DNA of 58,786 nucleotides, taken from the NCBI GenBank assembly GCA_019414645.1, contig DXLP01000014.1, positions 1 to 58,786 of the forward strand, written 5' to 3'. Below, piece by piece: positions 8,937 through 17,762 of this stretch (the stretch's first letter is position 1; every line of letters starts with the position of its first letter). The DNA is from Collinsella sp. GTDB lineage: Bacteria; Actinomycetota; Coriobacteriia; Coriobacteriales; Coriobacteriaceae. The position numbers were made by a program, and so were the translations under genes. The notes below the pieces were generated by a model. The model was given only the letters and a program-made list of their open reading frames with translations, was not told the DNA's origin and did not search any database.

Positions 8937-8981
8937 TCTGGCGTTTTTGTTGCGGGGCTGGGCGTACGCCTGAGCTGGAGT
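8937..8981 (+). repeat. Right copy of the 45-bp direct repeat
   Basis: It matches 7225-7269 at 42 of 45 positions. It contains the right arm and T-run of the terminator but not the left arm, so it looks like a partial duplication and not an independent terminator. Confidence 0.7.
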
Positions 8982-9078
8982 CCTCTTCATGCGCTACCAT
9001 GACAGACAACGAATTTGACGAACGACCCGCCGAGCTTGCCCCGGCGGGCTTTTGGCGTTGCGATGCCGGAGGAACAGC

Positions 9079-12000
9079 ATGCTCATTCACCGTATAGCCG
9101 CGCAGCTCTACACTGCCGAGGCACTGCAGACCGTCGAGGCCGGACTCGATGCCGGCGAGGACGTGACGTTGGCCGTGTCGCAGTCGGGTCGCACGCTTAT
9201 GGCGGCCGCCCAGTTTGCGCGCCGTCCGCGTCCCACGGTCTATATCGTGAGCGGCGAGGACGCTGCCGATCGCGCCGCGCGCAGCCTGGCCGCCTATGTG
9301 GGCCTGGCGCACGTGTGCCGCTTTCCCGAGCGCAAGGACTACCCGTGGCGCGAGCAGGCGCCCGACGATGCCGTGGTGGCGCAGCGCTGCGAGGCCCTGG
9401 GACGCATCGTGCGCGGTGACAACTGCATTATGGTTGCCTCAGCCCGCGCGCTGCTGCGTTGCGTGCCGCCAGTCGAGAGCCGCTACTGGGAGTCCACGAC
9501 CTTTGCGGTGGGCGAGGAGATCCCTTTTGACGAGGTGCCGCAGCGCCTGGTGGGCATGGGCTATACCAATGCCGGTGCCGCCGACGCACCCGGCCTGTTC
9601 CGCGTGCACGGTGATACCGTCGAGGTGTTCCCCGCGCAGGAGAAGGCACCCGTGCGCATTGAATTTTTCGGCGACGAGATCGACCGCATCCGCCGCATGG
9701 TGAGTTCCACGGGCCAGACCATCGGCAACGAGGACAGCATCGAGATCTTCCCCTGTCGCGAGCTCGCACTTACCGACGACGCCGTCCACAACATGCATGT
9801 GGCGCTCTGCCGTGCCAGCCAGGACGACAGTAAGCTGGCGGCGCTGCTCGAGATGGTGGATGCACGCATCGTCACGCCCGAGCTCGACCGCTTTTTGCCG
9901 GTGATGTACGGCCAGACCGTGAGCCCGCTGTCGCATGTGAGCGGCAAGGCGCTCGTGGTGCTGTCCGAGCCGCGCTCGCTGTTCGACGACTGCCTGCGCG
10001 CCTACGAGGATATCGAGGCGCGTGCCGGCGAGGCGGGGGTCGACCGTCTGGACGGCCTGTACGTGCGTGCCCAGCAACTCGACTTTGGTGCCCAGCAGCG
10101 CCTTAACTACGTGAGCTTGATTCGTGCCGGCGGTGCGGTGACGGCAGAGCTCAAGATTGAGCAGCCGGCCATCGCGGGCTCGGACAATCGCTTTATGACG
10201 CGCATCCAGGAGGTCGTGGGCAAGCGCTATGCCTGCGTATTTGCCATCCCCGACCGCGGTGCGCGCGAGTCGATGGAGCTCACCTTTGGCGATGAGGGTA
10301 TTACTTTTGAGGAGTCGCTGACGGCCGCGCCCGAAAACGCGGGCGCTATTGGCGACCGTGTGCGCGTGGCAGCGGCGGATTCTGCCGATCGTGCTGTCCG
10401 CCAGGATGCTCATGCTGCAATTCGCGAACGCAAGGCCGACGCGCTCAACGCCCGCTCGCTCGAGGCAGGTGCCGCCCAGGCTGCCGCCGGCGCCACCGTG
10501 CCCACCATCTCGCGCGGACGCGTGACCTTTGTCGATGCCGCCTTGCCGCAGGGCGTGGTGGTGCCCGATGCCAACCTGGCCGTGTTCTCGATCGCCGACC
10601 TCAACGCCCGCATGGACGCCAACCGCGCGCGCAGCCGCCGCAAGGTGGACATTACGCAGATCACGTTTCCGTTTAAGCCGGGCGACTACGTGGTGCACGC
10701 CACTCACGGCATCGCGCTCTTTAGCGAGATCGCGCGCCAGGAAGTGGGCGGCAAGGAGCGCGACTACTTTTTGCTGGAATATGCCGACGGCGACAAGCTC
10801 TACGTGCCGCTCGAGCAGGTTGACCGCATCACACGCTATGTTGGCCCCGACGGCGACAAGCCGCGCCTGACCAGGCTCAACACCGCCGACTGGACGCGCG
10901 CCACCAACAAGGCGCGCAAGAACGCCAAAAAGCTGGCGTTTGACCTGGTCGATCTGTATACGCGCCGCTCTTCGATTACCGGTATCGCTTGCCCGCCCGA
11001 CACGCCCGAGCAGATCGAGATGGAGCAGAGCTTCCCCTACGACGAGACGCGCGATCAGCTGGAGGCCATCGCTGACATTAAGGCCGATATGGAGGCGCCC
11101 AAGCCCATGGACCGCCTGCTGTGCGGAGACGTGGGCTTTGGCAAGACCGAGGTCGCCCTGCGCGCGGCGTTTAAGTGCGTGGACTCCGGTCGCCAGGTCA
11201 TGGTGCTCTGCCCCACGACCATTCTGGCCCAGCAGCACTACGAGACGTTCTTTGAGCGTTTTGCCCCGTTTGGCCTTGAAGTCGAGGTACTCAGCCGCTT
11301 TCGCACGCCGGCGCAGCAAAAGCGCGCGCTCAAGGCATTTGCCGAGGGCACGATCGATGTGCTCATCGGCACGCATCGTCTGCTTTCGGCCGATGTGAAC
11401 CCCAAGAACCTAGGCCTGGTAATCATCGACGAGGAGCAGCGCTTTGGCGTGCAGCACAAGGAGCAGCTCAAGAACCTGCGTGAGCAGATTGACGTGCTTA
11501 CGCTTTCGGCAACGCCTATTCCGCGAACCATGCAGATGGCCACGAGCGGCGTGCGCGACATGAGCCTGATCACCACGCCGCCGACTGGGCGTCGTCCCGT
11601 GATCGTGCACGTGGGGGAGTACGACCCCGATGTGGTGAGCGCGGCGATTCGCCTGGAGGTGGGCCGCGGCGGCCAGGTGTACTACGTGTCCAACCGCGTC
11701 AAGACCATCGACGACGCCGTGGCGCGCGTGCACGAGGCCGCGCCCGAGGCGCGCGTGGGCGTGGCGCACGGAAAGATGAGCCCGCGCGAGGTCGAGGACG
11801 TGATGATTGAGTTCGCGACCAAAAAGATCGACGTGCTCATCGCCACGACCATCGTGGAGAGCGGCATCGACAACGCGACCGCCAACACGCTGATCATCGA
11901 GGACTCGCAGCGCTTGGGTCTGGCACAGCTCTACCAGCTCAAGGGCCGCGTGGGTCGCTCTGCCACGCAGGCCTACGCGTACTTTATGTTCCCGGGCGAG

Positions 12001-12711
12001 CTGCCGCTCACCGAGGAGGCCACGGCGCGCCTGACTGCACTTTCCGAGTTCCAGGACCTGGGCAGCGGCATGCGTATCGCCATGCGCGACCTGGAGATTC
12101 GCGGCGCCGGTTCGCTGATGGGCGCTGAGCAGCACGGCAACCTGTCGAGCGTGGGCTTTGATCTGTTTACGCAGATGTTGGGCCAGGCCGTGGCCGAGGC
12201 GCGCGGCGATGACGACGCCGGCGTGGAGGCGGCGAGCGTGGGTATTAATCTGCCGGCCGATTACTTCTTGTCCGAGGAGTACCTGCCGGCGGTGGACCAG
12301 CGCGTGCTCGTGTACCGCAAGCTCGCAGCGGCCGAGGACCTGGAGAGCATCGACGAGGTGCAGGAAGAGACCGAGGCCGCGCATGGCGAGCTGCCGTTGG
12401 CGGGACTCAATCTGTTCAACCGCGCGCGTATCCGTATCCGCGGCGAGCGCCTGGGGCTCGAGAGCGTCACGCTCAGCGGCGGACGCATCACGTTTTTGGG
12501 CGTCGACGTGCCCAAGAAGGTGGCCTTTGAGCTTAAGACCCGCTATGGCGCGGTGAACTTTCCCAAGAGCCGCAAGCTGTCGGTGCCCTACAAGGCGGGC
12601 GCCGGCGCGGGCAGTGGCCTGGGTCGCGGCCTCGACGCCAACGACGGCACCGGCCCGGTGGCCGCGGCACTCATGCTGCTGCAGCAATTAGGCACGAGCG
12701 ACGATGACTAA
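9079..12711 (+). CDS. mfd: Transcription-repair coupling factor Mfd
   Basis: 1210 residues, close to the family's ~1150. The N-terminal UvrB-like part includes PAQEKAPVRIEFFGDEID. The RNA-polymerase-interacting CarD-like domain (FKPGDYVVHATHGIALF) is near residue 531. The RecG-like translocase has Walker A GDVGFGKTEVAL (about 683-694), the DEEQ box in IIDEEQRFGVQHKE (about 782-795), SATPIPRTMQMA and the helicase motifs through QLKGRVGRS, then the TRCF C-terminal domain. Mfd releases RNA polymerase stalled at lesions and recruits UvrA. ATG 9079 follows GGAGGAACAGC; an in-frame ATG at 9052 lacks a site. A Ser/Ala-rich stretch (about residues 425-500) looks like an insertion relative to better-known homologues. 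Confidence 0.97.
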   Translation: MLIHRIAAQLYTAEALQTVEAGLDAGEDVTLAVSQSGRTLMAAAQFARRPRPTVYIVSGEDAADRAARSLAAYVGLAHVCRFPERKDYPWREQAPDDAVVAQRCEALGRIVRGDNCIMVASARALLRCVPPVESRYWESTTFAVGEEIPFDEVPQRLVGMGYTNAGAADAPGLFRVHGDTVEVFPAQEKAPVRIEFFGDEIDRIRRMVSSTGQTIGNEDSIEIFPCRELALTDDAVHNMHVALCRASQDDSKLAALLEMVDARIVTPELDRFLPVMYGQTVSPLSHVSGKALVVLSEPRSLFDDCLRAYEDIEARAGEAGVDRLDGLYVRAQQLDFGAQQRLNYVSLIRAGGAVTAELKIEQPAIAGSDNRFMTRIQEVVGKRYACVFAIPDRGARESMELTFGDEGITFEESLTAAPENAGAIGDRVRVAAADSADRAVRQDAHAAIRERKADALNARSLEAGAAQAAAGATVPTISRGRVTFVDAALPQGVVVPDANLAVFSIADLNARMDANRARSRRKVDITQITFPFKPGDYVVHATHGIALFSEIARQEVGGKERDYFLLEYADGDKLYVPLEQVDRITRYVGPDGDKPRLTRLNTADWTRATNKARKNAKKLAFDLVDLYTRRSSITGIACPPDTPEQIEMEQSFPYDETRDQLEAIADIKADMEAPKPMDRLLCGDVGFGKTEVALRAAFKCVDSGRQVMVLCPTTILAQQHYETFFERFAPFGLEVEVLSRFRTPAQQKRALKAFAEGTIDVLIGTHRLLSADVNPKNLGLVIIDEEQRFGVQHKEQLKNLREQIDVLTLSATPIPRTMQMATSGVRDMSLITTPPTGRRPVIVHVGEYDPDVVSAAIRLEVGRGGQVYYVSNRVKTIDDAVARVHEAAPEARVGVAHGKMSPREVEDVMIEFATKKIDVLIATTIVESGIDNATANTLIIEDSQRLGLAQLYQLKGRVGRSATQAYAYFMFPGELPLTEEATARLTALSEFQDLGSGMRIAMRDLEIRGAGSLMGAEQHGNLSSVGFDLFTQMLGQAVAEARGDDDAGVEAASVGINLPADYFLSEEYLPAVDQRVLVYRKLAAAEDLESIDEVQEETEAAHGELPLAGLNLFNRARIRIRGERLGLESVTLSGGRITFLGVDVPKKVAFELKTRYGAVNFPKSRKLSVPYKAGAGAGSGLGRGLDANDGTGPVAAALMLLQQLGTSDDD

Positions 12712-12722
12712 CAAGTAGGGGC

Positions 12723-12762
12723 GTGGCGGGGCATAGCTACCAGTTGTTCTTTGCCCCGCCAC
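12723..12762. other. Hairpin downstream of mfd
   Basis: Perfect 11-bp arms GTGGCGGGGCA (12723-12733) and TGCCCCGCCAC (12752-12762). No T-run follows, so intrinsic termination is doubtful. Confidence 0.5.
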
Positions 12763-12798
12763 CTCGCAGGTTGATTCCAGCCCCATCGAAAGGAAAGC

Positions 12799-13662
12799 AT
12801 GTTCGGATACATCTATAAGAAAGATGTCGCTATTATCGCGGCCGTCCTGTGCCTTTGTCTGGGCGTGGGCAGCTTCTTTGATTATCAGATCTCGAGTGCG
12901 CTGTTCAACATCGGCAGCATGTACGGTCGCTTTGTCGAGGCGGCCGGCGAGCTACCGTTCGAGCTGACGGCGAGCGTCGCGGGCGTTATGCTCGTGCGCG
13001 CGGTGCGTTCCGACTCCAAGGTGAGCAAGTGGCTCGCTGCGCTGGGCGTTTTGATCAACGTGGGTCTGGTCGGCTACGAGATTATCGGATCGCTGCGCGT
13101 CGGCGGCAAGCTTATTGCGTTTCAGCTGGTTCTGACGTTTGCGTTGGTCATCGCAGCCAACTTCATCGCCTACCGCCTCACGCGCACGACCGAGCCCGAC
13201 GAGCTTACGCGCTGGGCGTTGATGGTGCTGGCCGTGTGGGTCGCTCAGGCCATCATCCTCAACGTCATTGTTAAGCCGTTATGGTCGCGCCCGCGCATGC
13301 GCGTGATCGAGGTCACGCCGGGGCTCAATTTTCAGCCGTGGTGGGTGATCGGCAACCCCGACAAGTGGGCCTATATCGCCGCCGGCGTGATCAAGGACGG
13401 GTTCAAGTCGTTTGCGAGCGGACACACGGCGCATGCGGCGATCGGCCTTATGCTCGCCGGGCTTCCCGCGGCAGCCTTTAAGGAAAAACCTTCGCGTCGC
13501 CGCGTGATCTTTTGGGCGGCGGTTGTTGTTGCAGCGTTCGTCGCCTTTGGGCGCATCGTGATCGGCGCGCACTTTTTGAGTGACGTGAGCTGCGGTTTTG
13601 CCCTGGTACTGGCACTTGAGTGCCTTGCCGCACGCATTGCCTATCCCAACGGCGTACAATAG
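12799..13662 (+). CDS. PAP2-family membrane phosphatase
   Basis: 287 residues with about six membrane helices. The lipid-phosphatase signature is present in order: KPLWSRPR (about 159-166), SGHTAHA (207-213, with the catalytic-site His 209), and GRIVIGAHFLSD (251-262, nucleophile His 258 and Asp 262). Such enzymes remove phosphate from phosphatidate, undecaprenyl pyrophosphate or related lipids at the membrane surface. The first motif has four residues instead of the usual six between K and RP, a small departure. ATG 12799 follows CGAAAGGAAAGC. Threonine aldolase starts 45 bp downstream, so they may be co-transcribed without sharing a pathway. Confidence 0.85.
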   Translation: MFGYIYKKDVAIIAAVLCLCLGVGSFFDYQISSALFNIGSMYGRFVEAAGELPFELTASVAGVMLVRAVRSDSKVSKWLAALGVLINVGLVGYEIIGSLRVGGKLIAFQLVLTFALVIAANFIAYRLTRTTEPDELTRWALMVLAVWVAQAIILNVIVKPLWSRPRMRVIEVTPGLNFQPWWVIGNPDKWAYIAAGVIKDGFKSFASGHTAHAAIGLMLAGLPAAAFKEKPSRRRVIFWAAVVVAAFVAFGRIVIGAHFLSDVSCGFALVLALECLAARIAYPNGVQ

Positions 13663-13707
13663 CTCCGTTTGAATCATCTGGCCGATACCCGGTAAGAGAG
13701 GATTGCC

Positions 13708-14733
13708 ATGCTCGCGTTTAACAACGATTATTCCCACGGCGCACATCCGGCAGTGCTGCAGGCGCTCGTCGACACCAATATGGAGCCGCAGCCCGGCTAC
13801 GGTACCGATGCGCACACCGAGCGTGCCAAGCAGCTTATCCGCGAGGCCTGTCAGGCCCCCGATGCCGACGTGTTTTTTCTGGTGGGCGGCACGCAGGCCA
13901 ACGCGACGGTGATTGACATGCTGCTCGCGCCGTACGAGGGCGTCGTTGCTGCCGAGACCGGCCACGTCGCCTGCCACGAGGCGGGCGCCATCGAGTTTGG
14001 CGGTCACAAGGTGCTCACCATCCCCGGCTACGAGGGCAAGATGCACGCCGAGGATCTGGAGAACTATATCCAGGTGTTCTACGAAAACGAGAGCTACGAG
14101 CACACGGTGTTCCCGGGCGCCGTGTACGTGAGCCTATCGACCGAGTACGGCACGCTGTACTCCAAGGCCGAGCTCGCGGCGATTCACGCAGTGTGCCAGA
14201 AGCGCGAGATTCCGCTGTTTGTGGACGGTGCCCGCCTGGCCTATGCGCTGGCGGCCGATGAGTGCGACATTACCCTGCCCGAGCTGGCGCAGCTGTGCGA
14301 CGTGTTCTACATCGGCGGCACCAAGTGCGGCGCTCTGTGCGGCGAGGCTGTGGTGTTTTGCGGCATGCACACCCCGGCGCATCCCATTCCGCGTATTAAG
14401 CAGCACGGCGCGCTGCTTGCCAAGGGCCGCCTGACGGGTGTGCAGTTCGAGGCCCTTTTTACCGATGGCCTGTATTTTGAGATTGGTCGCCAGGCGATTG
14501 AGACCGCTCAGGCGCTGCGTCGCGTGCTGCACGAGCGCGGCTACCAGTTCTTCTTGGAGACGCCGACCAACCAGCAGTTTGTGATTCTGCCCAACGAGGA
14601 CATGGCCCGCATTCGCGAGCATGCCTCGATCGAGTACTGGGAAAAGTACGACGATACTCACACGGTGGTGCGCTTTTGCACCAGCTGGGCCACGACGCAG
14701 GAGGATATCGACGCGTTGGCGGCTGTCCTGTAG
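13708..14733 (+). CDS. Low-specificity threonine aldolase (PLP lyase)
   Basis: 341 residues of the fold-type I aldolase/beta-eliminating lyase family. NNDYSHGAHPAVLQAL opens the protein, GGTQAN (about 60-65) precedes the cofactor stacking region, ETGHVACHEAGA (83-94) contains the substrate-site His, DGARLA (173-178) has the cofactor-pyridine Asp, and the Schiff-base lysine is K206 in GGTKCGALCGE. These enzymes split threonine or allo-threonine to glycine and acetaldehyde. The ATG follows AGAGAGGATTGCC. A strong terminator follows 18 bp after the stop. Confidence 0.9.
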   Translation: MLAFNNDYSHGAHPAVLQALVDTNMEPQPGYGTDAHTERAKQLIREACQAPDADVFFLVGGTQANATVIDMLLAPYEGVVAAETGHVACHEAGAIEFGGHKVLTIPGYEGKMHAEDLENYIQVFYENESYEHTVFPGAVYVSLSTEYGTLYSKAELAAIHAVCQKREIPLFVDGARLAYALAADECDITLPELAQLCDVFYIGGTKCGALCGEAVVFCGMHTPAHPIPRIKQHGALLAKGRLTGVQFEALFTDGLYFEIGRQAIETAQALRRVLHERGYQFFLETPTNQQFVILPNEDMARIREHASIEYWEKYDDTHTVVRFCTSWATTQEDIDALAAVL

Positions 14734-14751
14734 CCTGATGTAATGACAAGG

Positions 14752-14795
14752 GGCCGCCCTGCGCCTGAGCTTGGCGCAGGGCGGCCTTTGCTTTT
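14752..14795 (+). terminator. Terminator after threonine aldolase
   Basis: A perfect 14-bp stem, GGCCGCCCTGCGCC (14752-14765) with its complement (14773-14786), and a 7-nt loop, followed by TTTGCTTTT. Confidence 0.88.
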
Positions 14796-14810
14796 GGGGA
14801 GAAGGGTTGT

Positions 14811-15392
14811 ATGACCGAGATGTCCGAGCCGACGATTCGCCTGGCGACGCCCGATGATGCGCCGGCGTTGCTTGCCATCTATGAGCCGTATGTGCGCCAG
14901 ACGGCGATTACCTGCGAATACGAGGTGCCGAGCGTTGAGGAGTTCGCTGGGCGCATCGAGCGTACGCTCAAGCGCTATCCATATTTGGTGATGGAGTTGG
15001 ACGGGCGTCCGGTAGGCTATGCCTACGTGAGTTCGCTTAACAGCCGCGAGGCGTACGACTGGTCGGTCGAGACATCGATCTACCTGGCGCGCGATGTGCG
15101 CCACGGCGGGCTGGGCCGCAAGCTGCACGACGCGCTCAAGCAATGTCTGATCGCGATGGGCATCACCAACATGTGCGCGCTCATTGCCGTGCCGCACGAC
15201 AAGGACGACGAGTACCTGACGCACAACAGCCAGGATTTCCATGCCCATATGGGATATCGCCTGGTGGGCGCCTTCGACCGCTGCGCCCAAAAGTTCGGCC
15301 GCTGGTACGACATGTGCTGGATGGAGCTGGTCCTGGCCGAGCGCGTCCCTAACCAACCTAAGCCAACCTGGTTCCCCGACCTCCTCGCCTAA
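14811..15392 (+). CDS. GNAT acetyltransferase, phosphinothricin-acetyltransferase-like
   Basis: 193 residues. The opening, IRLATPDDAPALLAIYEPYV followed by TAITCEYEVPS, is characteristic of the Pat/Bar-like branch of GNAT enzymes. The acetyl-CoA loop lies around DVRHGGLGRKLHDAL (about 101-115), and the C-terminal half has NSQDFHAHMGYRLVGAFDR, the usual motif for that branch. These enzymes acetylate small amines such as methionine sulfoximine or other amino acids; the natural substrate here is unknown. ATG 14811 is preceded by GGGGAGAAGGG. Its stop abuts a 16-bp palindrome. Confidence 0.82.
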   Translation: MTEMSEPTIRLATPDDAPALLAIYEPYVRQTAITCEYEVPSVEEFAGRIERTLKRYPYLVMELDGRPVGYAYVSSLNSREAYDWSVETSIYLARDVRHGGLGRKLHDALKQCLIAMGITNMCALIAVPHDKDDEYLTHNSQDFHAHMGYRLVGAFDRCAQKFGRWYDMCWMELVLAERVPNQPKPTWFPDLLA

Positions 15393-15431
15393 AACCACCA
15401 CAAAGGTGCCTGTCCCCTTTGTGGTGGTTTT
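15391..15431. terminator. Palindrome between convergent genes, likely bidirectional terminator
   Basis: A perfect 16-bp stem (15391-15406 with 15416-15431) ends in AAAA/TTTT on the outside, so it can terminate from both directions between the GNAT and the GntR regulator. The loop contains GCCTGTCC, a core shared with other hairpins in this window. A half-copy lies at 33838-33862 on the other strand. Confidence 0.7.
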
Positions 15432-15439
15432 GGTGTTGG

Positions 15440-16162
15440 TTAGCCGATGGGTTCGGTGTATTTGGCACGGTCGGTGCGTTGGATGCGCTTGGAGACATGG
15501 AGCGGGCGGCCGTCGGTGTCGTAGACGTAGTCGGTGATCAGGATTAGTGCCTGCCCGCGCTCGACGTTGAGCAAAAACGCCTCGTTTTGCGAGGCGTAGC
15601 ACACCTCAAAGGTCTTATGCCCCTGTGCCGGCGCGCGATGGAATTCTTGGCGCAGCGTCGCGTAGAGCGAACCGTTGATATCGCGATCGATGAGCGTCTC
15701 GAAGCTTGGCGGCAGGTAGGTGGTCTCCAGGCACAGCGGCACGTCGTCCAGGTAGCGCAGACGGACAAGTTTGACGAGCTTGCTGCCCACGGCGGCGTCA
15801 AAGAACTTAGCTATGCTGCCGGCCGCCTTGGCAAAGCCCGAGTCCACGGTGCGCGTGGTGGGCTTCATGCCCTGACCTTCGACCTGCTTGGTATAGCTCG
15901 AAAACACTAGGTTGTTCTCGTGGAGCGCGGGCGTGTCGGCCACAAAGGCGCCACGCCCGCGCTCGGTGCGCACCAGGCCCTCATCAACGAGAACCTTAAG
16001 GGCGTGGCGCACGGTGCTGCGCGACAGCCCCGATTCGTCCATGAGTTCCATCTCGGACGGCAGCTTGTCTCCGCGTGCGTAGATGCCGGCGGCGATGCGG
16101 TCACGCAACATGCCCGCCAAGCGCTCGTATTGGCTCAGTTTCTTTTTAGATGAGACGCTCAT
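15440..16162 (-). CDS. GntR/HutC-family repressor (UTRA domain)
   Basis: 240 residues. An N-terminal winged helix (about 10-75) includes KLPSEMELMDESGLSRSTV and HALKVLVDEGLVR, followed by a UTRA ligand domain (about 90-235) with LCLETTYLPPSFETLI and ending VSKRIQRTDRAKYTEPIG. It is divergent from the first deglycase gene, with 205 bp between them that carry repeated TTGTATGC sites, so it most likely represses that gene and itself. UTRA domains usually bind phosphorylated sugars or amino sugars; here the ligand would be a fructosamine phosphate or similar. Confidence 0.88.
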   Translation of the reverse strand: MSVSSKKKLSQYERLAGMLRDRIAAGIYARGDKLPSEMELMDESGLSRSTVRHALKVLVDEGLVRTERGRGAFVADTPALHENNLVFSSYTKQVEGQGMKPTTRTVDSGFAKAAGSIAKFFDAAVGSKLVKLVRLRYLDDVPLCLETTYLPPSFETLIDRDINGSLYATLRQEFHRAPAQGHKTFEVCYASQNEAFLLNVERGQALILITDYVYDTDGRPLHVSKRIQRTDRAKYTEPIG

Positions 16163-16181
16163 ATTGCCAACCTATATCTAA

Positions 16182-16330
16182 CTTGTATGCCTATCTAAGC
16201 AAGCATGTATTTAATACAACAACAAAACCGCTGGTAACGAGCAATCGAAAACCACAGCAGCAAAATTTCTAAGTCAAATATAGCATACAACTAGTCGACA
16301 TCGTTAAAACATGTATGTAACTTGTATGCC
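16182..16330. promoter_or_regulatory. Candidate operators between the GntR gene and deglycase 1
   Basis: The 12-mer AACTTGTATGCC occurs twice, at 16182-16193 and 16319-16330. An inverted relative, GCATACAACT, is at 16283-16292, and AAGCATGTAT and ACATGTATGT are further partial matches. Repeated sites in both orientations in a divergent spacer are the expected pattern for autoregulation by the adjacent GntR protein. The binding protein is inferred. Confidence 0.5.
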
Positions 16331-16367
16331 ATCGAGAGCATCAAACGAGAAGAAAGGCTGATGCACG

Positions 16368-17360
16368 ATGACTACTCAGGAACAGGTTAAGGACGTCGTC
16401 TCCCAGGTTTTGGCTGACAAGGCAGACAAGGGCGGCATCAAGCGCGTCGTGTGGATTGGCGCTGGCGGATCCAACGGTGGCAACTATCCTGCTCAGTATT
16501 TTATGGAGCACGAGGCCACGCAGGTCGTGAGCTCCAGCTACACCAGCAACGAGTTCGTGCACGCCACCCCGGCCTACGTCAACGAGAACACCCTGGCCGT
16601 CGTCGTGTCCATGCGCGGCACCAAGGAGACCATCGTTGCCGCCCAGGTCGCCAAGGACCACGGCGCCAGCACCATCGCCATCTATGTTGACGAGTCCGGC
16701 CTCACCGAGGTCTGCGACTACAAGATCCAGTACGACAGCCTGGCCGTCGACGAGTCCTGCATGGGTCGCACCAACTCCGCCGTCGTGACCATGATCGCCA
16801 TGGAGCTCACGCAGCAGACCGAGGGCTATGCCGAGTACGAGACCGCTATGGCCGCGTTTGACTTGGTCGACCCCATCTATCGTAAGGCCGTCGAGTACAC
16901 CCGTCCGCTCGCTGCCAAGTGGGCCGAGCAGAACGCCGACAAGCCCTGCATCAACGTCATGGCCCAGGGCCCGCTCTTTGGTGCCGCCTACGTCTTTAGC
17001 ATCTGCAACGTGCAGGAGATGCTGCAGATCGACTCTTGCACCATCAACACCTGCGATTTCTTCCATGGCCCCTTCGAGATCCTGGACAAGCGCACCTCGC
17101 TGTTCCAGCTCATCAGCGTCGGCCGCAGCCGCTGCAACGACGAGCGCGGCATCCGCTTCGTCAACCAGTACGGTGGCGAGCGCGTCTATCAGCTCGACGC
17201 CAAGGAGCTCGGCCTTAACGACATCAAGGACAGCGTGAGCGAGTACTTCAACCACCTGATCTTTGCCCCGATCCTCAACAACGTGTACATGCGCGCGCTC
17301 TCTGCCGTCACCCACAAGGACTACATGACGCGCCGCTACATGTGGAAGCTGGACTACTAA
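16368..17360 (+). CDS. SIS-domain deglycase, FrlB/GfrF-like (copy 1)
   Basis: 330 residues with two SIS domains, similar in layout to fructoselysine-6-phosphate and glucoselysine-6-phosphate deglycases. GAGGSNGGNYPAQYF (31-45) is the sugar-phosphate loop of the first SIS domain. The catalytic glutamate and histidine of this family lie 16 residues apart, and here E217 and H233 fit that spacing, in EMLQID and FFHGPFE. The residue three before the histidine is Asp (CDFFHG) where the other two copies have Glu (GEYFHG). The expected reaction is hydrolytic removal of the amine from a 6-phosphorylated Amadori product, giving a hexose 6-phosphate. The C-terminal RRYMWKLDY matches copy 2. A structured repeat begins four bases after the stop. 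Confidence 0.8.
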   Translation: MTTQEQVKDVVSQVLADKADKGGIKRVVWIGAGGSNGGNYPAQYFMEHEATQVVSSSYTSNEFVHATPAYVNENTLAVVVSMRGTKETIVAAQVAKDHGASTIAIYVDESGLTEVCDYKIQYDSLAVDESCMGRTNSAVVTMIAMELTQQTEGYAEYETAMAAFDLVDPIYRKAVEYTRPLAAKWAEQNADKPCINVMAQGPLFGAAYVFSICNVQEMLQIDSCTINTCDFFHGPFEILDKRTSLFQLISVGRSRCNDERGIRFVNQYGGERVYQLDAKELGLNDIKDSVSEYFNHLIFAPILNNVYMRALSAVTHKDYMTRRYMWKLDY

Positions 17361-17364
17361 GAGC

Positions 17365-17530
17365 TACGCGGTTTTACCAAACCGCGTAACGGGCCGACGC
17401 TGCAAACCCACCTGAGCGGCAATCTGCCTTTCAGCTTCAGCGGCATGACCAGAAGGTCAATGCCGCTTCGCTTCAAGGCACCTTGCTCGCTCAGGTGGGT
17501 TTTCGCTGGCGTTGCCAAAGCATCGGCGTC
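17365..17530 (+). ncRNA. Structured repeat element, copy 1 (candidate RNA)
   Basis: About 165 nt with four helices: TACGCGGTTT/AAACCGCGTA (17365-17388); a long stem AAACCCACCTGAGC (17404-17417) with 17489-17502; an inner stem CAATCTGCCTT (17420-17430) with AAGGCACCTTG (17475-17485); and an apical stem AGCGGCAT-GACC closed by the loop AGAA (17439-17467, with one bulged A). Copies at 25909 and 47612 keep the fold with paired base changes. Collinsella carries a published candidate motif named Collinsella-1; from memory I cannot confirm this is it. Confidence 0.65.
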
Positions 17531-17545
17531 GCCTTGGTCCAGATG

Positions 17546-17684
17546 TGGCACTTGGGGACAGTCCTAGTCGTTGGACGTTCTTAAATGACTAGTCATCCAA
17601 GGACGTCCCCAACGACTACTCATTTAAGTACGTCCCTAATGAGTACCCAATGAGTGTGTGGGCGAGCGGATTTTCCCGCTCGCC
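17546..17684. repeat. Palindromic spacer with GTCC/GGAC repeats and a hairpin
   Basis: Positions 17552-17660 hold overlapping copies of ACGTCC, TTGGGGAC and CGACTACTCATT-like words in both orientations, with a GGGGACAGTCC core. A perfect hairpin follows, GGCGAGCGG (17661-17669) with CCGCTCGCC (17676-17684), ahead of GATTTGTGTCTTG; it may terminate weakly. I see no gene between 17361 and 17762. A related stretch lies at 47780-47815 after the third copy of the structured element. Confidence 0.5.
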
Positions 17685-17762
17685 GATTTGTGTCTTGAAA
17701 AATGTATATAACGACTATAACGTAGTGTGAAACATATTGGAAACAATACCGAGGAGGCTGCG

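Noticed and set aside
9439..11376. 645-codon open frame antisense to mfd
   Set aside because: Reverse-strand shadow of mfd codon bias; no start signal and no domain.
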